This document shows, in pieces, positions 33,331 through 45,020 of a DNA stretch of 64,000 nucleotides (positions within the stretch are counted from its first letter, which is position 1; the number at the start of each line of letters is the position of its first letter). Origin of the DNA: Sycobia sp. Sy_11 (taxonomy: Eukaryota > Arthropoda > Insecta > Hymenoptera > Epichrysomallidae). A program made the position numbers and the translations under genes. Under the pieces are notes generated by a model. That model saw nothing but the letters and a program-made list of their open reading frames with translations, was not told the origin of the DNA and ran no database searches. Where the stretch lies: NCBI GenBank assembly GCA_018907035.1, contig JACCIC010000209.1:62501-126500 (forward strand). The letters run 5' to 3'.

Positions 33331-35200
33331 GGCAATATGTGGAAGGATAAGATTTGTTTTTTTTTTTTTTTTTTTTGTTTGAGGGCAACTTATTTAAGAA
33401 CCCTCGTTTACTGCAGCAGGGCAGCGGTGGCGATGCCGTATTTAAAGCGAGGAACTACAGTAATACAGAATATTCGTTCGTTCAAGGTATCGCAGAAGCT
33501 TCACAAATCGGATCGTTTTTATTGCAGTTTTCTAGGAGTTATCACTATCTATTATAGAGTATATCAAAGTTGAATGACATGTGAACTGATTGAACTGTCA
33601 AGCAAAAGAATTTAAGAATACGGCTATAATGAGAATGTATATCAAAAGTCTGGAGAGAATCGGCGAGGACCAAAGAACAGAGAGGATAGACGAAAAACAA
33701 AGAGAATCGACAAAGTAGCAGTGAGATATCCTTAGAACCGAAAACATGAGATAGCCTAAAAGCACAGGTGAGAATTAGAGAGAATCGAAAAGCAGAAATG
33801 GAAATCGGAATTATTCACTGCATTGGAAAAAAGAAAACTTAAAATAACGAATGAGTACTAGAAAAACTACGTGTACAAATTTAGTATAGAATCCTTTCTG
33901 AATCCAGCTGGGTTCCTTTTCTTCGAATATGTGTCTGGCATGAAAATCTTAATAAATTTTAATGTGTATGTCTTCTATGTTTTAGGATACCAGTAGTAAC
34001 ATTGAACTGGATCCTGGTATGTGAAACTAGTTAATACCTAGAGAATTCTTTATAAAATGTATTCAAAACTTTTTTATTTGAATTCAAATTTTGATTCCAC
34101 CGGGCTCTATTTTTATATTATATAGTATAATATATTAATTATCTATTATAATAGATTATATCTAATATAATATATTAATTATCTATTTACATTACACGTA
34201 ATAATTTTGTGTCACTTAAACAAAATATCCGACTATTCCGAAATCGAGCCGAGGAACCTGCGGTTTGCAAGCTAATGCATGATCCACTAATGCTATACAT
34301 TACATATATTTCGACTGTATACAAAACACGGAACATGGGATTCTATTTTCTGCCTATAGAAGGAAAAAGAAAGGGCATTTAAGTAGATTCAAGATAGAAA
34401 TTTCTATTATCTTTTAGTTACTTTTGCTAACCTCAATATGGTCACGTCTTAAAAAAAAAAAAAACAAGTTTTTTCCTACATAATAAAAAATTAAGTAAGT
34501 CGGACTAGATTCAATAGAGTGTTACATAGAATATTATGAATATTAGATTAGTACATCTTGCTCGGATCCGTAAAGTTATTGCGTATGTCAGGGCATCGAT
34601 GGTATTGCTCCTGTATTTCTATGTCCCGAGTATTTCTACAAGAGAAAACCTATGTTGAGAAAACAATGTACGTCGGAATACCAAAGAGAACCAATGTGTA
34701 GCAGTGTCAACGAGATCCAGAAATAAGAAAAAAGTACCTATATGAGAAACTAAGTGAGCCTGAAAATAACAGTGACAATCAGTAACAATCCGAGTCAACC
34801 GAAGTCGAGAATACTCCTTGGATCAGGGTATTTGAAAGGATACTGTTCAGTTCTCCGTGATTTTCAAAGATGACATAACCGTTCCCCTAACTTAGTACTT
34901 GTTTTCATTAGTTTCCATCCATGTTCCTCGATTCTTCCGTGTTTTCATTTCGTCTGAAAACGATTCCTATCTCTGTCCTTGTTAAATAGGATAGCCTCGC
35001 GAGTAGAACGGAATGTTCATTAGATAAGGTATGGTTATGAGTCATTACTCTAATTCGACTTGGATCGAAATGTATTACGAACTATGCTCACCGTTGCGGT
35101 AGAAAGCAAAAGCTACAATTTCGCGTTATAGTTGCAATTTCGCCAAAAAAAAAAAAAAAAAAAACAAACTAAAAAAAAAACTGAAAAATCGCCTTGTCAT
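33331..35200. other. AT-rich block with a tRNA-like sequence and purine-rich patches
   Basis: AT-rich DNA. Two purine-rich patches (about 33650-33800 and 34680-34830) share GTAGCAGTG and GAGAATCG-like words. The tRNA-like sequence lies between them. An exact repeat of TAATATATTAATTATCTAT occurs at about 34129 and 34169. Poly-A runs are at about 34451-34464 and 35144-35164. No gene-like frame. Confidence 0.55.
34236..34303 (-). repeat. tRNA-like sequence (SINE head or tRNA pseudogene)
   Basis: On the minus strand TAGCATTAGTGG matches an RNA polymerase III A box and GGCTCGATTTC matches a B box in 9 of 11 bases, at a spacing normal for a tRNA. Between them is TTGCAAA, which looks like an anticodon loop carrying GCA (tRNA-Cys type), but its stem pairs poorly and the acceptor stem cannot be closed. 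It is therefore not a working tRNA gene. A tRNA-derived SINE or an old tRNA pseudogene is the best reading; no 3' tail or target duplication was defined. Confidence 0.5.
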
Positions 35201-36280
35201 CCAATTCCTCGTCTAGTTATAACATTATCGTTGGCTTCTCTATTAGCTTGCCCGCGCGCGCCTGCACGTGCGCGCCTCTTTCCGCTTCCCCGCCTTCGCC
35301 CGTCTATTTACCTCGCGTCATTACCGAGTTACTCGTTAACTAGGCGCACACGTTCGACCGACGCACCTCTGCCTCGGCGTCTTCTTCGCGCGCCCACCCC
35401 CCCCCCCCGGCCGCCCGCCTATTTCGTGAAATTCGCGGCGGATGCGCGCGGGAGCCGAGCCCGCGATGTAATGGAGATTTATTACCGCGCGCCTATTACC
35501 GGAATCATTGGGCAAGAATTACCGTTGTCGTTATTATTATTATCGTCATTATCGTCGAGCGCTCGACGTTGCGGATACGGGATCTCGCCGCCGATCGGCA
35601 AAGCGCCAGCGAGCGTCGAGCGCGCCTTTTTTACTTTGCACCCTTGCCGTTCCCTTAAGTACGGCATTATTACGGATTTATTATTATTGTGTTTCTTTTA
35701 ATTTCCGTAACTGTAACTTCTTTAATGGATACCCCCCACCCCCACTCTCGCCGCCCCATTGCATTCGAACCGCGGCGCGGGAAGGGGAAGGGGTGAGGGG
35801 GGGTGGGAGAGAGCTCGGCTCGTTTTCATTATTGCGAACAAATCGTTTCGAGGCAGACGGGGATAATTGATATATAGAGGAGTTTGCGCGGTGCGATGCG
35901 TCACCGCGAAAACGGACCGGGCGGCATCGGTGCCGCGAATTGCGACGACCGAGCCGCGGGGCGCCGAACCGCGCGGTTTTAACTGCGTCGTTATACCTTC
36001 GGTATCGGTTCCGGCTTAATTCGTGGCCGTGCGCCGAGAAGTTCGCACGAGCGCGCCGCCGCTTCTGGTTTAATACGCCTACGTATGGATAAGCAGCAAA
36101 TAAATGGCGAATAATTTCGAAAGCAGTACTGCCGTTAAGTAGAGGGGTTGGGACAGCGAACCGCGCGAAAGTTAAAGAGATCGTCCGAGTGGGAGGTAGA
36201 ACGGTGTTTCCAAAGGCGCGGATTGAATCGCCGACAGCGAGTATCAAAATTGGGAGGGCGAAACACAGAGAAATGGCCAT
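35201..36280. other. CpG-rich non-coding block
   Basis: CpG-rich DNA with a C-run near 35398 and (ATT)n patches near 35531 and 35680. Open frames up to about 210 codons exist on both strands over the same bases, which is what stop-poor DNA gives. No domain recognised. Confidence 0.55.
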
Positions 36281-37520
36281 TGACAATATATTTGGCTGAT
36301 TCTGCAAGAAGCTGACCACTCGTTAGAATTTAGTGGTTAGTTAAATTATTTACTTTGTAGTGAACTCTCATTGGCTGAGTCTCGCTACACTCGTATAATA
36401 TTATTTAGTTGACGTCCAAAATAAGTGTTGCCCATTGTAAACATCTACTCGAGAATATGCGTCGTTGTTATTCCCGTTAAAACTATAGAACAATACATTG
36501 CTTTTAAGGCTATGTCTAACAAGATTAAGCTGTAATCAATTCGGAAAGGACAAGTGTCTGGAATGAATTATATAAAGAACATTGTATATGCGGATATATG
36601 AAGTAAGTTAGGGCGAGTTTTGTTTTTTTGCTTAGTTACGAGAACGGGTCCGTTAAAGAAATAGCTGAGCAGGTGTAACGCGTTTGGTGAAGGTCCGTCA
36701 ATCCTACTCCACACTGTCTGTCTCGACGAACTTCACAAGCGCGTTATATTCCGAGATAAGTTATATTTTAAAGCAGAGGATTTATTCCAAGCTCGTATTT
36801 TGATGTCTTCCATGTATTGCGACATTATGCGAAATTGACGAGGTTTGTAGGTTGTATTACACCGATTTCTGTGACTCGATTATTAGTTTACAAGCAGGTG
36901 AATTGTAATTGTTCCAATTGAAATGTCGAGATTTTTTTGTTTATAATAAAGTTTATTCAAATGAATAAATAAAGAAAAAGAAACAATCTTACGAGTCGTA
37001 GAATCCAGATCATATACTGCAAACCTAAATAAAGGCCTCATTGTAAATAATTGATGTAATCTTGTCAGATTTTTCTATCGATAATATATACCAATAGAGT
37101 ACTTATAAGCATTGATTTAAAATATCATCCACAAAATTGGCAAAAATCTACCTTTTTCATTTGATTATTAGACGATTACAACCGTCGGATTTTTCGTCTT
37201 TTCAACTTTCCATCCAGTTACAAATATAATTCGATTTAAAAAACCTTGATTAATCACTGTCCTCACGAAAACCAGGAAAAACTGCATAGGTGTTGTTGGC
37301 CCCTCATAGACTGAAAAACCGCCCAACAACTGGTAATCATCTTTGAGTAGAAAAATAAAATCGAAATTACGCAAATCTACCTCTTCTGCCATTCCTCGTA
37401 GCTGTTGGGCATCTAAAATCATCTTCCAGCGCTGCTTTATATAATACGCGCTATAAGGCAGATATACAAGCTATACACGCCCGAAGAATCGAGACACGCG
37501 CTTCCATCTACAATACACAG
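36281..37520. other. AT-rich block with one unexplained open frame
   Basis: AT-rich DNA without microsatellites. Potential poly-A signals occur on both strands at 36945-36957. The minus-strand frame at 37168-37422 is listed separately. Confidence 0.6.
37168..37422 (-). other. unassigned 84-codon open frame, doubtful gene
   Basis: The frame starts at a true ATG and encodes a protein without low-complexity runs, unlike most frames in this window. It begins MILDAQQLRGMAEEVDLRNF, then a hydrophobic/aromatic stretch (residues 21-27), an acidic DDY, a GGF-VYEGPTTP segment (about 35-46) and a second hydrophobic stretch (about 47-70). I recognise no family. On the same strand TATATAAAG lies at 37443-37435, about 45 bp before a second in-frame ATG at 37392, and AATAAA lies at 36957-36952, so a short transcript is imaginable. 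In AT-rich DNA a frame this long can also arise by chance. It could equally be a fragment of a decayed gene or transposon. Confidence 0.2.
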
Positions 37521-37593
37521 GCTGCTCACGCAAGTTCTTCTCTCTCTCTCTCTCTCCATCTCTCTCTCAGCCTACCCTCCCCCCTCTCTCTAT

Positions 37594-37597
<4 letters not shown>

Positions 37598-37624
<27 letters not shown>
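37598..37624. repeat. (CT)n microsatellite
   Basis: A CT array; a shorter one lies at 37537-37556. Confidence 0.9.
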
Positions 37625-37627
<3 letters not shown>

Positions 37628-39301
37628 AGCCCCTCACCCGTGGCGGAGCACGCGCGAGATTATATCATAAATGTCGTTACTGTATTACGCCTCGCCTTGC
37701 CTACGGCGGCGGCGCGGCGCGTCGGCTCCTCTCCGCTCGGCCATACTCGCCTGTGTGTGCCTGTGCGCCTGTCCGTGCGTATAAATACGCCCGCGGGGTC
37801 GGAATTAGCCGGACGGCCGCGAAGTTGGCTCTCGGGCTCGACGCTGAATCGGCGCGTTATAACAGCGTCGAGCGTCTCTCTCCGTCGGCCCCCGATTATA
37901 GCGCGCGCGCGCGAGGGCCGAGGGACCGAGACAGCGAGCTGAGTGTGTCCTGCGGTGCGCGGTGGGATAGTGGCGGGGGGGGGGGGGGGTTGGCGAGGAG
38001 AAAATGAGGAACCGGCTCGAGATGAAATATGCCACTTTGATCGACTCTCCTGCCGGGGAGGGGCGAGGGCCCGGGCGCGAGGACGAGGGCGACGCGCACG
38101 CTCGACGATGGTGCGCAATCGATTGCCCGAGAATTAATGAATTCGCGGCAGCCCCGCAGGTCGGAAGCGCGGCTGGTGCACGGGAGCGCGACGCGGACGG
38201 CTCTCCGAATTTGAACCGCGACGTCGACCTGCTTAATAATTGATGGCGCGCGTATTGTACGTATGTGCAGGGGAGGAGTGCGGCGAGGGTGGGGAGGGGG
38301 GGAGGAGGAGGCGGAGAAGCAGAGACAACGGGACAAAAGCGATGCGCGACCTCGTGCGCGGCATTAATCATAATTACGACTGTCGCCTCGGTTTAAAGAC
38401 TCGCTTTAATTTCATAAACGCGTTGCGTGGCTCCTCGCGCCATCCCCCCCCCCACCCAATCACTCACAAGCGCGACTTCTTTTCCCATTCTTCCGAGGCG
38501 CGCGCGCGCGCGCGTGTATATCTGCTTTAAGCCGATTTTAAAATTAATGACCAGCGCCACCGATACGTGCGCGCAAAGCGCGCCGGGTACATTAATGATA
38601 AATGAATTATGTTGGCAAACATTTTGTAATTCGCCCCCATTAAACCATTATCCCCCAAAGCGTTACTTAACTCTCCCCGGCGGCGAAACGGCCTTCGAAC
38701 TTACGCCGTATATATAGTTATATGGGAACTTATACACAAACATATAGACACACACATAATGCATATTCACGTTGTGCTGGGCGTCGATTGAAATTAATAA
38801 ATAATTGCGGAGCTCGGTCGCCGCTCCAGAATGCAATGGAATGCCAGGAATGAGAAAAGAAAACAAGAGAACGTTCGTCATGCGCGCGGTATGGGCTTTT
38901 ATAATGAGTCGCGCGCCTTCCAGTGGAGACCGGTTATGTATACATACAGATACACATATACATTATAATACACATTATACAACTTGACTATTTAATAAAG
39001 GAAAGCGACAACTATTATACGCGTGATTATTTTGAATCGGCCCGACGAAGAAAGTTTGCCGAGAGTAGTGTGCGGCTCTGGATATATAATCCGCGCACGA
39101 ACTCCTCGAGTGCCCGACGGCTGGGAGAAAACGTGAAAAAAAAGAGGAAAAAAAAAAAAGTCCACGAGCGATCCTTCCAACTTTCCATTCGTAGTCACAG
39201 ACTCTCGACTCCCACGACTGGCTTTTATCTCTCGCCCAAGTTTTCCGAAAAAGAAAAGGGAAAAAGTCGGGCGGCGAGGGACTCGACTCCATCGACGTTA
39301 A

Positions 39302-39304
<3 letters not shown>

Positions 39305-39353
<49 letters not shown>
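39305..39353. repeat. (CT)n microsatellite
   Basis: A perfect CT array of 49 bp. Confidence 0.95.
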
Positions 39354-39356
<3 letters not shown>

Positions 39357-40117
39357 CCAATGCCTCGCGCGAGCACGTTTACTATATATATATATGCAGA
39401 CTACACCGCCACACACACATGCACATATAGTGCGCGATAGCGCTTATCTTATCATCCCGCGGGGCCGTCTCCCCGCTCTGCAGCCGCCCGTCGTACAGGC
39501 GCAGCTCGCCGTTTACAGACCCCCGCGGCCCACTCGCGGCTCGCGCGCACCGTGCGCGACCCCTTCGGCGATTTTCGTGAGTCGCGCGGCAGGTGATGCC
39601 TTGACCTTCTCGGCTCGTTCGCTGCAGCCGCCGCTGCGGTGAAAGTACATACGTATACACACACACACGCGTATATATATACCCGGTACAGCTTCAGGCC
39701 CCACGCTTTCCTCTCTCTCGTCTCTCTCTCTATCTCTCTCTCTCTCTCCCGCTTATAATACGCCATTACGGAGCGCTTCGATGCGATTCGCGAATCTCCG
39801 GGGCGGGTGTGTTCCTGGGGCGCGCTCGCGGCCCGCGCTGTTCCCTGGGAGTCGGAGAGGGTCCGGGAAAGAGAAAGCGGTCGATTTTTTATTCTCGATT
39901 CTCTCGCTCTTTCTTCCTCTCCCATCCCCCGACCACGTGCGCGGGCCCGCGCTTTTTTCCGCCTCCTCTCGCGAGTTCGCCGCGCGCGAGAGTCTGTTAT
40001 AAGGAAGAAAAGAGAGGGACAGATAGCGATCGGTAAGAGTCGATATCGGCAGGAGACAATTGTCATGCAGCCCCGGGGATTTCGATCGCGAGAATCCATG
40101 CGAAAATACTCGCGAGG

Positions 40118-40118
<1 letters not shown>

Positions 40119-40157
<39 letters not shown>
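40119..40157. repeat. (CT)n microsatellite
   Basis: A CT array ending in TTTAG. It resembles a polypyrimidine tract plus AG, but no open exon follows. Confidence 0.95.
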
Positions 40158-40158
<1 letters not shown>

Positions 40159-40623
40159 AGGTCTCGATCGCTGTGAGAAGGACAGAGGCGGAGAGAGGGG
40201 TGGGGGTTAGAGATCCCCTTTGTGTACCCCGATGTGATGCAGACCTTTTATGCTAATGCATTTTTTTTCACGTTCCCCCGTTCGATGGACGATTTTTTCT
40301 TTTCGGTTTGGTCTCCTACAACTTGTTGCAACTTGTTGCAGGTCCTTGAATGTTTTTGATATATAATCTCGAAACTATAACTATATGAGAATCATAGTTT
40401 GGAAAACCGTACGATAAATCGACCAGTCCGCTTTCACGTTCACAAATTTTTGACAAATTCCACATTATATCACGCAGGTTTTGTGTCTAATGTATAAAGT
40501 AGCTGAATTCCAGAATCTAACATAATATCGTATATTTATTGCATTAAACGTGATTTATGGAAAAGCATAAACGTCCACTCGCCTGGAATTAATTAAGTAA
40601 TCGTTAGAATTAATAGACTTTTT

Positions 40624-40648
40624 ACACACACACACACACACACACACA
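40624..40648. repeat. (CA)n microsatellite
   Basis: A CA array that is the reverse complement of the GT array at 40865-40900. Confidence 0.95.
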
Positions 40649-40861
40649 TACGGCAACACGTAAAAGTCATTTTGAATAAATTCGATATCATCGAGTGATT
40701 AATGTGCGTACAGAAGAGGAATATATGCGGAGGTACGAGAGATGAATATTCTGAAAATCCTATTTTGACGTTAGTTCTATTTATCAAAATAAATTGCGAG
40801 CGTAAAAGTTTTGGGCGCTTTAATTGACACACTGACATGAATAATTTAAATCTAATAGATG

Positions 40862-40864
<3 letters not shown>

Positions 40865-40900
<36 letters not shown>
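40865..40900. repeat. (GT)n microsatellite
   Basis: A GT array of 36 bp, about 216 bp after the CA array. Confidence 0.95.
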
Positions 40901-40903
<3 letters not shown>

Positions 40904-41016
40904 ACAATTATATAGAGTGACAAGTGATATTTAAAAAATTTTTTGTTTTCGTTATTGGGGCAACGAAAAATTTTCAAATAAACGAATGCGAGTTAGTAAT
41001 TCAAAGTATTCACATG

Positions 41017-41019
<3 letters not shown>

Positions 41020-41065
<46 letters not shown>
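41020..41065. repeat. (CT)n microsatellite
   Basis: A perfect CT array of 46 bp. Confidence 0.95.
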
Positions 41066-41067
<2 letters not shown>

Positions 41068-41352
41068 ACTCTCTGTCAGTGACCATCTAATCCGAAAACA
41101 GTTTTAATAAACCCGCATAACCGTACAAGCGATTGTATCCTCGAACGCTTGCGGGTTACCTCGTGCAAAACCACTTTATGCGCCTTCACGGCCCAAAAAA
41201 GTGAAAAGTTCACGGGGATGGGTGGGGTCGTAACGCGAGCTATATATAGACGATCGACGGCCCGCCCGCTAATGAAGCAATCGTCTCGGACTTTGCACGG
41301 ATCGATTTCGCGCACGCGATTCGGGCAGCGGATTGAGCGGGAGACCGAGAGG

Positions 41353-41354
<2 letters not shown>

Positions 41355-41388
<34 letters not shown>

Positions 41389-41404
41389 AAGAAAGAAAGA
41401 GAGA
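41355..41404. repeat. (GA)n then (GAAA)n microsatellite
   Basis: GA units followed by GAAA units, all purine on this strand. Confidence 0.95.
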
Positions 41405-42275
41405 TGATCTCGCGAAGAATCGGACGTTGCACTAGAGGGCAGCGGGTAAGCGATCCGCTCGTTCGCTGTGTATAGAATGCAAGGAGATAGGAAGCGTAGG
41501 ATGTCGGAGGCGGGGGGTGGCGCCTACAGCCCGGATAAAAAATTTTTTTCAGGAATACGTGCCATGGCGCTTCATTGAGACGAAATTTATACGGCCATTA
41601 TTAGACTAAGATTGCTCAGTCTCCTTTATCCGTCGTGAGAGTAAAAAAATCAGGCGATCGTAAATCGTGAAAAGTGGCCAAACACTCAATTTTCCTAACA
41701 ACGGTAATACGTCGATTTTCGTTCTCAGGGGCTGACTTATTCAGCAATTATTATAACACTGTGTTGATATATATATATGATTAAAATTTATTCTCAAAGA
41801 AATAGAAGTAATAGAAATTTTATGTTTATTTGTAGAAACGATGCCAAGCTCCTTACGGTACTTTACGGTGGGGGGGGGGGCGCTGGCTAACAATATCTGG
41901 TCACAAGCCCTCTCAATCATTGCAATATGTTATTTAGGGGGTATTTATAATAAGATTATCGACCCACTCATCCAGCTCCACCGTCTTCGCCTGCCTTATT
42001 TGCGAAATTAATTACCGAATTACTATATGTACCGTCTCGTATGTCGAAACTATAAGGAACAAATTGGGGGCGGGGGGGGGGGATAAAACGAGCCAAAACT
42101 CGCTTGAACGCGCGTAAAAAGAAGCAAGGGACCAGGCCACGTCGAGCTGGAAGCTCGCAAAATAACACAACGACAATCCGATTTCTAAAATACACTCCGC
42201 CCCGCCTCCCCCTCACTATGCCCGGCATTACGCCGTAAAGCCGCACGATCTCTCGGCTCAGCCGCTATATACATG

Positions 42276-42279
<4 letters not shown>

Positions 42280-42320
<41 letters not shown>
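42280..42320. repeat. (TA)n microsatellite
   Basis: A TA array of 41 bp. Confidence 0.95.
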
Positions 42321-42323
<3 letters not shown>

Positions 42324-42579
42324 ACGGAATCGCGACCCACTCGTTCTCGGCCAGAGAAATATAAGGGAGTAAAAAGCTATACGGGTCCGCGCGCCCGCGC
42401 GAAACCGAAGCCGGCCGATTATAAACGCGGGCGACGGTCACGGGGGGGGGAGTGGGAGAGGGAACCCGCGTGTCGCGTCGACGCCTGCGATTCGCACGCG
42501 GAGCCGCTGCAGGTGCATGGCCCACATTTTTACGCGGCAAAAACTGGTCTTGTATATGTATATATATGTGTATATATAT

Positions 42580-42615
42580 AGATATATATACATATATAGA
42601 TATATATACATATAT
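42580..42615. repeat. 18-bp perfect tandem duplication
   Basis: AGATATATATACATATAT occurs twice head to tail within a TA-rich tract (42551-42619), so a unit larger than a dinucleotide was copied. Confidence 0.9.
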
Positions 42616-42904
42616 ATTTATGAGAGCGCTTTAGGGACGCGGTTTCAAGTTTTCTACGCAAACGCGAGCGATGTGCATTTTTCTCTGACTTCGTCCGATG
42701 AAATCCCAATGCCAACTGTCGTTGGCTATATGCGGGTTAAATGTCGAAAATCGACTTGTGCCCCGAAAATCTGCAATCGCGCGCATCTCCGTGAAATCGG
42801 CATGGAAAATCATTATCGTAGCGTTTCGATCGCCCTCGGCCATCGTACAGACGAGCCCCCGTCTCCCATTACGTTATTAGTACGTACGAGCGCGGACCGC
42901 CCGT

Positions 42905-42912
42905 TATAAAAG
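42905..42912 (+). promoter_or_regulatory. TATA-box-like TATAAAAG
   Basis: A consensus TATA box in otherwise CpG-rich DNA. About 35 bp downstream is CTCGATCGTGTATCGAG, an inverted repeat. No downstream coding frame is recognised, so promoter function is only possible. Confidence 0.15.
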
Positions 42913-43432
42913 CCCGATACGGGGATCGGAGCACGTACGCTCGATCGTGTATCGAGAGCGGGCGGGAGTGTAAGGGGAGGGGGAGGGGGGGACTCTCTCG
43001 CGTTTCTCATAGCCCGAGAGTGCCAGGGAGGGAGAGAGAGAGAGAGAGAAACGGAGAGAATCGTCGGTGGACCGCGCACGTGCGCGAGTGTAAATACTCG
43101 TTCGTCGGCTGAAAATGCGGCTGCACTTTCTGCGTCGTTGTTCCTTTTTACACCCCTCCCCCCCACCCCCTTCTCGCGAACCCGGCCACCTTCCTTCCTT
43201 CTTCTCTTATTCAAAGAGAGCTGGCGCGCGGGGACCTTGCGCGCGCGCACCGGCGGTCTTTGCCATCGAAGGCCCCAAGCCGACGATTAGCATTTTTTCT
43301 TTTTTTTTTCTCTCATGCTTTCATTCCCTCTTTTATAATTGCACGCGGTGCGCGCTTTCTCACGAGATTTTTTTCCCGAGGGCGCGCGCGCGCGCCAAGC
43401 GCCAGCGTTGATAAATTGTTGTACCGTCTATG

Positions 43433-43437
<5 letters not shown>

Positions 43438-43483
<46 letters not shown>
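43438..43483. repeat. (TA)n microsatellite
   Basis: A TA array of 46 bp. Confidence 0.95.
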
Positions 43484-43490
<7 letters not shown>

Positions 43491-43654
43491 CGTATTACGT
43501 GCTGGTGATTTCGCTTTACTCGGTGGCACTTCTTTTCCAATTTATACGACGTATATCGGACATACATTATGTTCCACAAGAGAAGAAAAATATCGAAACA
43601 TCTCGGTCGAGGACTTGTTGATCGGACTTGTCGCCGAAATCCCGGTGACGTCTA

Positions 43655-43656
<2 letters not shown>

Positions 43657-43698
<42 letters not shown>
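43657..43698. repeat. (TA)n microsatellite
   Basis: A TA array of 42 bp. Confidence 0.95.
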
Positions 43699-43702
<4 letters not shown>

Positions 43703-43824
43703 AACAGATACATCATGTATAATATATTAAAAAGACGTTGCGAAACTCGACGATTAAAACAGCCGATTATGTAGATGACCTTTTTTTTTAATGTATTCTC
43801 ACTGAAATGCTGGCGGCACTTTAT

Positions 43825-43864
43825 ACATATATATATATATATATTTTATATATAATACTTTATA

Positions 43865-43899
<35 letters not shown>
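43825..43899. repeat. interrupted (TA)n microsatellite
   Basis: TA runs at about 43825-43844 and 43867-43899 joined by TTTATA and ATACTT steps, followed by a GT/GC alternating stretch. Confidence 0.9.
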
Positions 43900-43902
<3 letters not shown>

Positions 43903-45020
43903 CGTATGTGTGTGTGCGTGTATATGTGCATATGTAAATATATATCTTTCGCCAACATTTTTATAGAACACTCACGGTCGGGTATAATGAAGTATATAAC
44001 ATCGCAAACATATATAGATCCGAGCTGTCATTGCGAATCAAATTAGGTCGGCCGTAAGCCCATTCGCTTTGCCCGCTTTCTTCGCGTCGCTAAGCTTACA
44101 TATGTGTATGTATGTATGTATATATACGTCTCCTCCACGAACTGAACGTACCCGGGAAGAGGGAGAGAATAAAAAAAATGTACCGACGAAATAATCAATC
44201 GGGCATTAGTGAGAATGCGCGTGCGTATCTGCAGCCCGTGCACAGTTCTAAATCCACGACTCCTATAAACATTTGCGTAAATTGGCCGGGCCAGAACGCG
44301 GCAGGAGCGAGAAGAAATAAGAGCGACCCTCCCCTGCCCCTCCCGACGCTCGCGTGGCGCGCGCGCAGATATTCCGGTATTTCCGCGGGCCGAGGTGCTC
44401 GGATTCCGAGCCCGTCTCGGCCCGGCGTTAAAAACACAACAAAAAAAAACCCGGTATTCGTTCCTGTTCTTTTCGCCCCGCGCGACGAGGTGGGAGGGGG
44501 GGAGAGGTATACTCGGACGTATATACCTACGCTTGGCGCCGGACGTGGGCGCGCGGACTTTATACCCATTTTTGCGACGCGGCGGCGGCGACTTACCTCG
44601 CGTGCGCGACGATATTCGACGAGAAGTGGGGGGGGGCGACGATCCGCTTTTTTTGCCACCCCCCCCCCCACTTGACACCTTGACGATGAAAGAGGAGTAG
44701 TAGTAGAGGCAGAGGACAAAATAAAGAAAAAAAAGGAATCGAAGGACAATGTTTTCGTTAGCGGGCGAGAACCGCTATATCGGGATCTTTGTAATAGAAA
44801 CGAAAAAAAAAAAACAACAACAACAACAAAAGAACTGCAAAGAGGCCTCGTGGAGGAACGGGACGGCCGAACGCCGCTACACTCGGGGTAGATTAAGTCC
44901 GTCCATTATTCTGCCGACCGCGAGAGGCGGTATTTATCGAGAGCCCCCGCGCGCGAGAATCGAGAGGCCGCTAATGGCGTGCGCTGTCTCGCTCTTGTAT
45001 CGTATAATCGTGAAATGAAC

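Larger units (their letters stand above)
37521..40250. other. CpG-rich, microsatellite-dense non-coding block
   Basis: Holds CT arrays (37537-37556, 37598-37624, 39305-39353, 40119-40157), G- and C-runs near 37976 and 38447, and an alternating tract at 38499-38521. An AT-richer patch at about 38525-38640 contains several TAAT/ATTA motifs. Overlapping frames occur on both strands without domains. No gene is supported. Confidence 0.6.
40251..41019. other. AT-rich stretch between inverted CA and GT arrays
   Basis: AT-rich DNA with a 10-bp tandem duplication (ACTTGTTGCA twice at 40321-40340) and two dinucleotide arrays in opposite orientation (40624-40648 and 40865-40900). No gene. Confidence 0.6.
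41066..45020. other. CpG-rich, microsatellite-dense non-coding block
   Basis: CpG-rich DNA with (GA)n, many (TA)n arrays, G- and C-runs (about 41870, 42069, 43158, 44628, 44659), alternating-CG tracts and an AAC patch at 44812-44829. A plainer patch lies at 41520-41860. Overlapping open frames over 44043-44749 on both strands are attributed to low stop density. No gene is supported. Confidence 0.6.

Noticed and set aside
35764..35774. B-box-like GGTTCGAATGC on the minus strand
   Set aside because: No A box or cloverleaf can be made from the neighbouring G-rich DNA, so it is not a tRNA.
44043..44749. Opposed frames of about 185-210 codons
   Set aside because: Equal openness on both strands points to low stop density, not coding; no motif recognised.
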